Below, one piece after another: positions 1 through 6,180 of a stretch of DNA of 6,267 nt. Origin of the DNA: an uncultured Phascolarctobacterium sp. (lineage in GTDB: Bacteria; Bacillota; Negativicutes; Acidaminococcales; Acidaminococcaceae); contig NZ_CALDXR010000044.1 in the NCBI RefSeq assembly GCF_937920985.1, positions 1 through 6,267 of the forward strand, read 5' to 3'. Position 1 is the first letter of the stretch; every line of letters begins with the position of its first letter. A model generated the notes under the pieces. That model made no database searches and was not told the origin of the DNA. It was given only the letters and a program-made list of their open reading frames with translations. Position numbers and translations under genes: made by a program.

Positions 1-48
1 GCGCGTAGTGGACTTTCACCACCTAGTTATCGCCCATGCTGGGCGCAC
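1..48 (-). mobile_element. 5' end of a group II intron (class IIC-like), partial
   Basis: Read on the minus strand from position 48, the sequence opens with GTGCGCCCAGCATGGGCG and continues with a small hairpin of arms GTGG and CCAC around TGAAAGT. This is the layout of the 5' end of bacterial group II introns: the GUGYG start, a CCC..GGG domain I base helix and a GGUGAAAGUCC-type helix. It resembles what I recall of the Oceanobacillus iheyensis IIC intron, which begins GUGUGCCCGGCAUGGGUG. Class IIC introns characteristically insert just behind intrinsic terminators, and here the first intron base follows the dapL terminator and its short T-run. Only about 48 nt are inside the window, so domains II-VI, any reverse transcriptase/maturase gene and the 3' splice site lie to the left. 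The intron call is strong for so short a piece. The IIC subclass rests on start sequence and position. Confidence 0.8.
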
Positions 49-53
49 CACAA

Positions 54-88
54 AAGCCGTACTATCTCCTCAAGACACAGTACGGCTT
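54..88 (-). terminator. Intrinsic terminator of dapL, abutting the intron
   Basis: A perfect 10-bp stem has arms AAGCCGTACT (88-79 on the minus strand) and AGTACGGCTT (63-54), with a 15-nt loop. It begins 13 nt after the dapL stop codon. The run behind the stem is short (TTTT overlapping the stem end, then GTG) because the intron starts at 48, as expected for IIC intron insertion into a terminator tail. The terminator is bidirectional in form but only weakly A/T-flanked on the plus side. Confidence 0.8.
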
Positions 89-101
89 GAAATGTTTTAG
101 C

Positions 102-1304
102 TTATTTTTTCAGTCCGTTGACAATGCGGTCCATAGCTTCAATAGTGTTTTCACGGCTGCCAAAAGCGGTCAGACGGAAGTAGCCTTCACCCATAGTACC
201 GAAGCCGGCACCCGGAGTACCTACAACCTGCAATTTTTCCAGCAGGAAATCGAAGAACTCCCAGGAGGTCATACCATTCGGGCATTGCAGCCAGATGTAC
301 GGAGAATGTACGCCGCCATAATACTTAATGCCAACCTTATCAAAGCCAGCCATCATGATACGTGCGTTTTCCTGATAGTAAGCAATGTTTTCGCGACATT
401 GTTTGATGCCCTCTTCGCTGAATACAGCCTCAGCACCGCGTTGGATAATATAAGGAACACCATTGAACTTGGTGGTCTGACGACGCAGCCACATTTTGTT
501 CAGCTCCATTTCCTTGCCGCCTTCAGTTTTGCGTACCAATGCGTGCGGTACAACAGTATAACCACAGCGGGTACCGGTAAAGCCGGCAGTTTTGGACAGA
601 GAGCACAGCTCAATAGCACATTTTTTAGCGTCTTCGATAACAAAAATGCTGCGCGGAATTGCCGGATCAGTTACGAATGCTTCATAAGCAGCATCATAAA
701 GGATTACTGCATCATTTTTCAGTGCGTAAGCAACCCATTTTTCCAGCTGTTCTTTAGTATAAACAGCACCGGTCGGGTTATTCGGAGAGCACAGATAAAT
801 AACGTCAGCCTTAACATTTTCGTCCGGCATCGGCAGGAAATCATTTTCCGGCTTGCCTTCCATATAAATAATGTTGCGGCCGCACATTACGTTGGTATCC
901 AGATATACAGGATATACCGGATCAGGAATCAGAATTGTATTGGCATTACTGAAAATATCGGTAATATTACCGCAGTCGCTCTTAGCACCGTCGCTGATGA
1001 AAATTTCATCGCTTGCCAGAGTAACGCCAAAAGATGCATAGTATTTAACTAATGCTTCATGCAGGAAATCATATCCCTGCTCCGGACCATAGCCACGGAA
1101 GGTAGCCTGTACGCCCATTTCAGCAACAGCCTTTTCCATTGCCTCAACAACACATTTTGCCAGCGGCAGGGTAACATCACCAATGCCCAGGCGAATAATC
1201 TTTTTATCTGGATGTGCCTCAGCATAAGCGTTAACCTTATGTGCAATGTCAGCAAAAAGATAGCTTTCTTTTAAGTTACAATAGTTTTCGTTTACAAATG
1301 CCAT
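102..1304 (-). CDS. dapL: LL-diaminopimelate aminotransferase
   Basis: This is a 400-residue PLP enzyme that converts L-tetrahydrodipicolinate directly to LL-2,6-diaminopimelate with glutamate as amino donor. It replaces the DapD/DapC/DapE succinylase steps of lysine and peptidoglycan precursor synthesis in the cytoplasm. The sequence shows a fold-type I aminotransferase: an N-terminal VNENY..LKESYLF segment (4-17), GDVTLPL (42-48), SPNNPTGA (173-180), YDAAYEAF (203-210), the Schiff-base lysine K238 in SLSKTAGFTG, and the substrate-carboxylate arginine R377 in FRLTAFGSREN. Length and N-terminal motif fit the plant/chlamydial DapL1 type. The ATG at 1304 is preceded by GGGGG with 7 nt spacing. 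It lies 107 bp behind dapF, whose product acts next in the pathway, but a terminator separates them. No frameshift or missing catalytic residue is seen. Confidence 0.95.
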   Translation of the reverse strand: MAFVNENYCNLKESYLFADIAHKVNAYAEAHPDKKIIRLGIGDVTLPLAKCVVEAMEKAVAEMGVQATFRGYGPEQGYDFLHEALVKYYASFGVTLASDEIFISDGAKSDCGNITDIFSNANTILIPDPVYPVYLDTNVMCGRNIIYMEGKPENDFLPMPDENVKADVIYLCSPNNPTGAVYTKEQLEKWVAYALKNDAVILYDAAYEAFVTDPAIPRSIFVIEDAKKCAIELCSLSKTAGFTGTRCGYTVVPHALVRKTEGGKEMELNKMWLRRQTTKFNGVPYIIQRGAEAVFSEEGIKQCRENIAYYQENARIMMAGFDKVGIKYYGGVHSPYIWLQCPNGMTSWEFFDFLLEKLQVVGTPGAGFGTMGEGYFRLTAFGSRENTIEAMDRIVNGLKK

Positions 1305-1336
1305 TGAAAAACCCCCATTATTAAAATCATTTTAAA

Positions 1337-1345
1337 TTTATAGCA
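1337..1345 (-). promoter_or_regulatory. Weak candidate promoter of dapL (extended -10)
   Basis: TGCTATAAA reads on the minus strand at 1345-1337, an extended -10 of the TGNTATAAT kind, about 33 nt upstream of the dapL start codon. I see no good -35 box: the expected position falls within the dapF terminator. It would give dapL some transcription of its own beyond read-through from dapF. Low certainty in this A/T-rich gap. Confidence 0.35.
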
Positions 1346-1353
1346 AACGCTTG

Positions 1354-1396
1354 AAAAATTACTAGCTGCAAGCATTCGAGATACCTGCAGCCAGTA
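1354..1396 (-). terminator. Intrinsic terminator between dapF and dapL
   Basis: An 11-bp stem has arms TACTGGCTGCA (1396-1386) and TGCAGCTAGTA (1370-1360), with one G-U wobble and a 15-nt loop. It is followed by A and TTTTT (1358-1354). It starts 15 nt after the dapF stop codon. It could be a full terminator, a partial one allowing read-through into dapL, or an attenuator. No competing antiterminator arm is evident. Confidence 0.8.
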
Positions 1397-1411
1397 GTTT
1401 AAGCAGTTTGT

Positions 1412-2305
1412 TTACTCGTTGATAACACTCTCAGGAATATCTATCACGCCGTCAAATACTGCGACTGCGTTGCCCTCCAAGGTTACATGGTCATTCAGCT
1501 CATGCGTAACCTTGAGCAGGCCGCCCTTGCAATGTACATTGAGCGGTTCGCCCTTCTTGCCTGCTTTGTTCAGCATAATGCAGGCTACAGTAACAGCGCT
1601 CGCACCAGTTCCACAAGCCCAGGTTTCGCCGCTGCCACGCTCCCAAACGCGGAACTTGACAGTATTCTTATCAAGAACCTGTACAAACTCCGTATTTACG
1701 CCTTCAGGGAACAGCTTATGATGTTCAAATTGCGGTCCCAGCTCTTCCAGGTTCAGGCTGTCCACATCATCCACAAAGGTAACAAAATGCGGATTGCCCA
1801 TAGAAATTGCTGTACCGTTATAGAAAACCTTTTCTTTGGTTACATCATCATGATTATCATTCAGAACAATTGCCTGGTCGACAAAAATATAATGGTCGCA
1901 ATTCATCGGAATCTCGGTAGCACGGAAGACAGGCTTGCCCATATCCACCTTAGCACCTACAACCTCGCCGTTTTCAACAACCATCTCAATTTCCTTAACA
2001 CCGGAAAGAGTTTCCAGCGTAATGGTAGTTTTATCAGTCAGGCCTTTATCATGCACAAATTTAGCTACGCAGCGTACGCCATTACCGCACATCTTGCCTT
2101 CACTGCGGTCAGCGTTGAACATACGCATTTTGAAATCAGCAACGTCAGATTTGCACACGCAGATAAGACCGTCACTGCCAATACCAAAGCGTCTATGGCT
2201 TACATATTCGGAAATAGCGCCAGGGTTCGGCAGCATCTCCTTGGTGCAGTCTACATAGACATAATCATTGCCAGCACCATGCATTTTTGTAAATTCTATT
2301 TTCAT
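1412..2305 (-). CDS. dapF: Diaminopimelate epimerase
   Basis: This 297-residue, cofactor-independent cytoplasmic epimerase interconverts LL- and meso-diaminopimelate. The meso form is the cross-linking residue of Gram-negative-type peptidoglycan and the substrate of LysA for lysine. The two catalytic cysteines are visible: C73 in MCGNGVRC (72-79) and C231 in ACGTGAS (230-236). Substrate-contact segments include HGAGNDYV (9-16), FNADRSEG (63-70), GNPHFV (170-175) and WERGSGET (221-228). The protein is some 15-20 residues longer than a typical DapF, with extra sequence around 133-160 between the two symmetrical halves. The ATG at 2305 has a near-perfect Shine-Dalgarno sequence, AAAGGAGG, 7 nt away. 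It has its own strong promoter and terminator. The following gene, dapL, supplies its LL-DAP substrate. Confidence 0.96.
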   Translation of the reverse strand: MKIEFTKMHGAGNDYVYVDCTKEMLPNPGAISEYVSHRRFGIGSDGLICVCKSDVADFKMRMFNADRSEGKMCGNGVRCVAKFVHDKGLTDKTTITLETLSGVKEIEMVVENGEVVGAKVDMGKPVFRATEIPMNCDHYIFVDQAIVLNDNHDDVTKEKVFYNGTAISMGNPHFVTFVDDVDSLNLEELGPQFEHHKLFPEGVNTEFVQVLDKNTVKFRVWERGSGETWACGTGASAVTVACIMLNKAGKKGEPLNVHCKGGLLKVTHELNDHVTLEGNAVAVFDGVIDIPESVINE

Positions 2306-2335
2306 GGTCCTTCCTCCTTTGAATCCTCTTTACTC

Positions 2336-2364
2336 ATTATAGCAAAAATACGCTAAAATTCCAA
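2336..2364 (-). promoter_or_regulatory. Promoter of dapF
   Basis: The -35 box is TTGGAA (2364-2359), the spacer is exactly 17 nt, and the -10 box is a consensus TATAAT (2341-2336) preceded by TGC, making it an extended -10. The start point would be near 2329, giving a leader of about 24 nt. That leaves no room for a riboswitch in the dapF leader. Confidence 0.8.
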
Positions 2365-2396
2365 CCGGATAAGCAATAAAGTTAGCTTTAGCACAC

Positions 2397-2423
2397 AAAA
2401 AAGCCGGTACATTTCTGCACCGG
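2397..2423 (-). terminator. Intrinsic terminator behind the MATE gene
   Basis: An 8-bp stem with arms CCGGTGCA (2423-2416) and TGTACCGG (2411-2404), including one G-U pair, is capped by a GAAA tetraloop. C and six T (2402-2397) follow. It lies about 90 nt beyond the MATE stop codon and upstream of the dapF promoter, so it separates the two units. The intervening 2424-2512 shows nothing recognisable. Confidence 0.9.
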
Positions 2424-2512
2424 TTAAAGATAACGGACATTATTGCTTTTATATCTGCAAAAATTTCACTTAGAACTCTTTTTCTGCAGTAAGAAACATC
2501 TTCAGAAAATAT

Positions 2513-3859
2513 TTAGGCAAATCTCCTGGACGGTCTGCACCACATCAAGGCAGCAAAAATCAGCACAGCAGTTACGCCCATGCTTACAGGATAAACATAC
2601 ATTAAGGTGCGGAAATCATGATACACTGGGAAAACAAAGGCAACCCATAAGAAGCGTACACCACATACACCTAAAATCGTAAGCAGCGACGGTAAGAACG
2701 ATATGCCGAAGCCGCGCAGATAACCCGACATTACATCATACGTAAGGCTGAAAATATAGGCGCAGAATACTGTAGCTGCTCTGATATATCCCAGCCTGAT
2801 AACCTCACTGTCATCATTGATAAGCGCAATAAGCCTGTCACCAAAGAGGAACACTATAAGCATACAAATACCGGTGCAGATAACATCCTCCAGCAGGCAC
2901 AAGCGTAAAATCTTACGACAACGAGCTAACTGCCTGGCGCCATAATTCTGCCCAACAAAGGTTGTGCACGCCTGTGTAAAGGAGCTGAAGATACTGAACG
3001 CTACCATCTCCAGAATCAGCGAAGCACTGGAGGCAGCAATGACCTCTGTTCCCAGGCTGTTGATAGCACCCTGAATAACTACATTTGCCAAGCTGAAAAC
3101 TGCGCCTTGGATGCCTGCCGGCAAGCCGATGCTTACAATTTCTTTCAGCGTAGGCATATCAAGGTGCAGCTTATTCCATTCCAATTTAATTATAGAATCT
3201 GTTTTCAGCAATAAGCGGAGCAAAATCAAAGCAGAAACCGCGTTAGCCAACACTGTAGCAATCGCTACACCGGTAACATCCAGCTTGCATACGCAGACAA
3301 AGAATAAATCCAGCACAATATTAACCAGGCTGGCTGCAATAAGCGCCATCAACGGTTTTTGCGTTTCACCGATACTGCGGAAAATAGCCGCCTCAAAATT
3401 GTACAGCAAAATAATCGGCATACCTAAAAAATATATTCTAAGGTACATCACAGCTGACGGTAAAACTTCTGCCGGAATTTCCAACAAATCTAAAATCGGC
3501 ACAACAGCAAACTGTGCAAAAACAGCTACCGCAATACCGATAATCAGCGAAAGCAGTACAGCAGTATGCACTGCCTTTTTTACGCCTTCCGTATCACGTC
3601 TGCCGATAGACTGCGCAATAACAACATTAGAGCCCAAAGCTAGGCCCAAGAACAGAAAAATAATCATACCAATAATCGGCAAATCTGTTCCTACGGCAGC
3701 CATCGCCGCAGTTCTGTCGCCATTAGCAAAATTGCCGGCAATTACTACGTCTGTAGCGGTAAAAAACTGCTCCAGGATAGCTGTTGCAGCTACCGGCATA
3801 GAAAATTTTAATATTTTATCCCATAAGGAACCATTAAGCATGTCCATGCTTGTCCGCAT
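2513..3859 (-). CDS. MATE-family multidrug/cation antiporter
   Basis: This 448-residue polytopic inner-membrane protein belongs to the MATE (MatE; NorM/DinF-related) family, which exports organic cations, drugs or metabolites in exchange for Na+ or H+. About twelve hydrophobic helices can be traced, in two homologous halves. The half-repeat shows in paired motifs: IAQSIGRRD (81-89) matches FVGQNYGARQ (301-310), and FRSIGETQKPL (160-170) matches LRGFGISFLP (381-390). The N-terminal region GSLWDKILKFSMPVA opens the first half as in most members. The length is usual for the family. The start at 3859 has an AGAAGG Shine-Dalgarno-like sequence with 10 nt spacing. In-frame ATGs at codons 5 and 7 are possible but lack one. 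The gene has its own promoter and terminator. The substrate cannot be told from sequence, and a link to the neighbouring dap genes is not shown. Confidence 0.92.
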   Translation of the reverse strand: MRTSMDMLNGSLWDKILKFSMPVAATAILEQFFTATDVVIAGNFANGDRTAAMAAVGTDLPIIGMIIFLFLGLALGSNVVIAQSIGRRDTEGVKKAVHTAVLLSLIIGIAVAVFAQFAVVPILDLLEIPAEVLPSAVMYLRIYFLGMPIILLYNFEAAIFRSIGETQKPLMALIAASLVNIVLDLFFVCVCKLDVTGVAIATVLANAVSALILLRLLLKTDSIIKLEWNKLHLDMPTLKEIVSIGLPAGIQGAVFSLANVVIQGAINSLGTEVIAASSASLILEMVAFSIFSSFTQACTTFVGQNYGARQLARCRKILRLCLLEDVICTGICMLIVFLFGDRLIALINDDSEVIRLGYIRAATVFCAYIFSLTYDVMSGYLRGFGISFLPSLLTILGVCGVRFLWVAFVFPVYHDFRTLMYVYPVSMGVTAVLIFAALMWCRPSRRFA

Positions 3860-3898
3860 ATCTTCAATACCTTCTCTTTCTTTTAGCTAGTGATAGAT

Positions 3899-3927
3899 AT
3901 TATAATACTAAATTTAGGCAATAGCAA
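3899..3927 (-). promoter_or_regulatory. Promoter of the MATE gene
   Basis: The -35 box is TTGCTA (3927-3922), the spacer 17 nt, and the -10 box TATAAT (3904-3899). Transcription would start near 3892, about 33 nt before the ATG. Upstream, at 3974-3994, lie overlapping small dyads (GCTTAT, ATAAGC, GCTTA) that might bind a regulator but are not identifiable. Confidence 0.75.
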
Positions 3928-4000
3928 ATTGATATTTTCTCTGCCCGGTTATATTTATAAGGCATAATATAACGCTTATGATAAGCAATGCTTAACATAC

Positions 4001-4031
4001 AAAAAGCCGATACATTTCTGTATCAGCTTTT
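4001..4031 (-). terminator. Intrinsic terminator of the NhaC-family gene
   Basis: A 10-bp stem has arms AGCTGATACA (4028-4019) and TGTATCGGCT (4014-4005) with one wobble pair and a GAAA tetraloop, followed by TTTTT (4005-4001, overlapping the stem end). Flanking A and T bases extend the stem to about 13 bp. It starts some 20 nt after the stop codon at 4051. Confidence 0.92.
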
Positions 4032-4050
4032 CGTTCATAAAATATTTCAC

Positions 4051-5709
4051 TTAAGCAGCCTGTTTACGCATATAAGTACGCATAACCAGCAATGTTACAA
4101 ATAATAAGCACAGCGTAATAGGCAAAGCAATCAGCGCCAAGGAGCTTTCCGTAAAGTACGCAATACCGCCGGCAATCAGATAACCAGTAACAGACACGGA
4201 AGCTGCAGTCAAAGCATAGGGCAGCTGTGTGGAAACGTGGTTAACGTGGTCGGAATGTGCACCTGCGGATGCCATAATTGTTGTATCGCTGATAGGTGAG
4301 CAGTGGTCACCGCATACCGCGCCGCTCAGGCAGGCAGCAATAGAGATAATCAGCATTTCATAGGTATCACCGGAGCCGAAAACGTTGCATACAACAGGAA
4401 TCAGAATAGAGAAGGTGCCCCAGCTTGTACCGGTAGAGAACGCAAGGAACATAGCAACAACAAAGATAATTGTCGGCAGGAACATTTTCAAGATACCTGC
4501 AGAGCCTGCAACAAGGTCATGCACATAGAACTTAGCGCCTAAAAGACCAGTCATACCGGACAGAGTCCAAGCCATAGTCAAAATCATAATCGGTGCAACC
4601 ATTGCTCTGAAGCCGGCAGGAATACACTCGGTAAATTCCTTGAAGGTCATTACGTTACGGACCATGTAGAAGCAGAAGGTAAAGAAGAAGGTTGCTATGC
4701 TGCCGAGTACCAGGCCTTTAGGAGCATCAGCACCGGCAAAGGCATCAACAAAGGTTTCACCAGTGAAGAAGCCACCGCTATAAATCATACCGATAATGCA
4801 GCAGATAATAAGTACAATTACAGGCAGTACAAGGTCAATAACCGCACCGTTAGGCTTATCGGTATTGTCATCATCATCACCATACGGACGAGCAGCAGTA
4901 GTAAACAGGTCACCCTTATTTGCGTTATCCTCATGAACCTTCATGCTGCCGAAATCAAATTTCATGATGGTCAAAAGAAGCATCATAGATAATGTAGTAA
5001 TTGCATAGAAGTTATACGGAATAGTCTGCAGGAACATGTTAAAGCCGTTAATATCAGAGCCTTTAGGTACTGATGAGGTTACAGCTGCAGCCCAGCTGGA
5101 AACCGGCGCAATAATACAAATCGGCGCAGCAGTTGCGTCAATAAGATATGCCAGCTTTGCGCGGCTAACCTGATGTCTGTCGGTAACAGGACGCATTACG
5201 GAACCAACAGTCAGACAGTTGAAATAATCATCGACAAAAATAAGTACACCCAGTGCAATGGTAGCGAGCTGCGCACCAACGCGGGTCTTGATATTTTTAG
5301 AAGCCCACTGACCGAAAGCAGCACTGCCGCCAACCTTGTTCATAAGAGCTACCATGATACCAAGAATAACCAAAAATACCATAATACCAACGTTACCGCT
5401 ATCCGACAGCTTGGTAATCATGCCGCCGTTTTCATTGTAAAGCATAGTATTTAAACCAAGCTCAAGATTACCGTTGGAATATAACAGTGCACCGATGGCG
5501 ATACCTACGAACAAGGAAGAGTATACTTCCTTCGTAATCAAGGCCAAAGCAATTGCGATAACCGGTGGCAGCAGTGCACCGATAGTCGAATATACGGCAG
5601 GCTTATAGGTCGCAGGATCTACAGTGTTAGGATGCTGTCCGCTTATATAAAATAGACCAGCCATGATAACAAGCGTTACCACCAAAAACAAATAATTGAT
5701 TTTTCTCAT
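4051..5709 (-). CDS. NhaC-family Na+/H+ antiporter (cation or amino-acid transporter)
   Basis: This 552-residue inner-membrane protein of the NhaC Na+/H+ antiporter superfamily (Pfam PF03553 type) has a first membrane helix at about 6-24 and roughly a dozen more. Characteristic family segments are IFVDDYFNCLTVGSVMRPVTD (starting at 157), DATAAPICIIAPVSSW (191-206), FSTGTSWGTF (424-433) and GDHCSPISDTTIMASAGA (467-484). Their acidic, Thr/Ser and His/Asp residues are probable ion-path positions. A cytoplasmic-looking hydrophilic loop at 256-287 carries four consecutive aspartates (278-281). Members include Na+/H+ antiporters, malate/lactate antiporters and the predicted lysine transporter LysW, so the true substrate is open. 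The start ATG at 5709 directly follows an in-frame stop. GGAG lies 11 nt upstream, a slightly long spacing. It has its own promoter and terminator. Confidence 0.9.
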   Translation of the reverse strand: MRKINYLFLVVTLVIMAGLFYISGQHPNTVDPATYKPAVYSTIGALLPPVIAIALALITKEVYSSLFVGIAIGALLYSNGNLELGLNTMLYNENGGMITKLSDSGNVGIMVFLVILGIMVALMNKVGGSAAFGQWASKNIKTRVGAQLATIALGVLIFVDDYFNCLTVGSVMRPVTDRHQVSRAKLAYLIDATAAPICIIAPVSSWAAAVTSSVPKGSDINGFNMFLQTIPYNFYAITTLSMMLLLTIMKFDFGSMKVHEDNANKGDLFTTAARPYGDDDDNTDKPNGAVIDLVLPVIVLIICCIIGMIYSGGFFTGETFVDAFAGADAPKGLVLGSIATFFFTFCFYMVRNVMTFKEFTECIPAGFRAMVAPIMILTMAWTLSGMTGLLGAKFYVHDLVAGSAGILKMFLPTIIFVVAMFLAFSTGTSWGTFSILIPVVCNVFGSGDTYEMLIISIAACLSGAVCGDHCSPISDTTIMASAGAHSDHVNHVSTQLPYALTAASVSVTGYLIAGGIAYFTESSLALIALPITLCLLFVTLLVMRTYMRKQAA

Positions 5710-5724
5710 CTAATTAATCACTCC

Positions 5725-5757
5725 ATAATTTTTTTCTAAAAAGTCCGAAAAAATTAT
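5725..5757. repeat. A/T-rich inverted repeat over the -10 box
   Basis: Perfect 10-bp arms ATAATTTTTT (5725-5734) and AAAAAATTAT (5748-5757) are separated by 13 nt. One arm overlaps the -10 box and the other ends right beside the GGAG ribosome binding site of the antiporter gene. Because one arm is largely upstream of the start point, it would act as DNA (operator-like) rather than as an mRNA hairpin. A/T richness makes chance occurrence plausible. Confidence 0.4.
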
Positions 5758-5782
5758 ATCATGATTACGTAACTAAAAGCAA
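5753..5782 (-). promoter_or_regulatory. Promoter of the NhaC-family gene
   Basis: A consensus -10 TATAAT (5758-5753) is preceded by TGA, an extended -10. A weak -35 TTGCTT (5782-5777) sits at 18 nt spacing. Transcription would start around 5744-5746, giving a leader of about 36 nt. This places the hairpins further right (beyond 5838) outside the transcript from this promoter. Confidence 0.75.
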
Positions 5783-6038
5783 GCATATTATTAAAACTCG
5801 CAGACAATTTGTTAAAAAATGAACATTATTGGGTTGATAAGTGCAAAACACAGCACTTTAACACTGATTTATATTGCTTTAATGTCTATTCACAGTTGAC
5901 AGAATTTGTAGGAACCAATGCATGAGAATATTTTCTTCAGGACACGATGAATCCTCAGTTGATGCTAATTAGATAATGCGCACATAAAACTCTAGTAAAC
6001 TGAGCGAGGGATATATCGTGTAAGGAATAGCAATTTTA

Positions 6039-6138
6039 GCAAATAAGCATCTGGAACCATAGAAACAAGGGACGTAACAAAATGTTACCGTCTGACAAAT
6101 TTTACCGCAGTTTCGTTCTGGTTCCATGCGAAATTTGC
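6039..6138. repeat. 100-nt long imperfect hairpin element of unknown function
   Basis: Nested complementary arms, given in plus-strand order: GCAAAT (6039-6044) with ATTTGC (6133-6138), GCA (6047-6049) with TGC (6127-6129), TGGAACCA (6052-6059) with TGGTTCCA (6119-6126), GAAAC (6062-6066) with GTTTC (6110-6114). Inside them is a small hairpin, GACGTAACA (6071-6079) with TGTTACCGTC (6083-6092, one bulged base) around an AAA loop. In all, about 22 outer and 9 inner base pairs occur in consistent register, broken by small bulges, which looks like a structured RNA or a palindromic mobile repeat rather than chance. Neither strand shows a T-run after the stem, so it is not a simple terminator. No riboswitch or RNA family known to me matches, and the transcribed strand cannot be decided. 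Confidence 0.55.
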
Positions 6139-6180
6139 GTTGTGCCCTACAGGCACGGGAAAATTGCTGCTGACTGGAAC
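6121..6180. repeat. Second hairpin sharing an arm with the first
   Basis: GTTCCA (6121-6126) can pair with TGGAAC (6175-6180). Inside are AATTT (6132-6136) with AAATT (6161-6165), and GTGCC (6142-6146) with GGCAC (6152-6156) around a CTACA loop. The outer arm is the same sequence used by the neighbouring 100-nt hairpin, and its ATTTGC stretch overlaps as well, so the two folds exclude each other. Function unknown. Confidence 0.45.

Noticed and set aside
36..1052. Long plus-strand open frame of 338 codons opposite dapL
   Set aside because: It runs antisense to a gene with every catalytic motif intact, shows no recognisable protein family, overlaps the intron end and terminator, and has no ribosome binding site.
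1487..2356. Plus-strand open frame of 289 codons opposite dapF
   Set aside because: It is an antisense shadow of dapF, covering its ribosome binding site and promoter. The translated protein has no coherent domain.
3111..3890. Plus-strand open frame of 259 codons opposite the MATE gene
   Set aside because: It is low-complexity (Ile/Ala/Ser/Lys-rich) and mirrors the transmembrane codons of the real gene. No start signal or family was recognised.
5839..5858. AAGTGC/GCACTT hairpin as a terminator of an upstream gene
   Set aside because: The stem is only 6 bp with an 8-nt loop, and neither side has a T-run.
5896..5901. Perfect TTGACA on the plus strand as a promoter for the structured element
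   Set aside because: No acceptable -10 box occurs at 16-19 nt spacing, so a plus-strand promoter cannot be supported.
5969..6127. Minus-strand 52-codon open frame within the hairpin region, cysteine-rich
   Set aside because: There is no Shine-Dalgarno sequence before its ATG, it overlaps the strong inverted repeats, and no family was recognised. Most likely chance.
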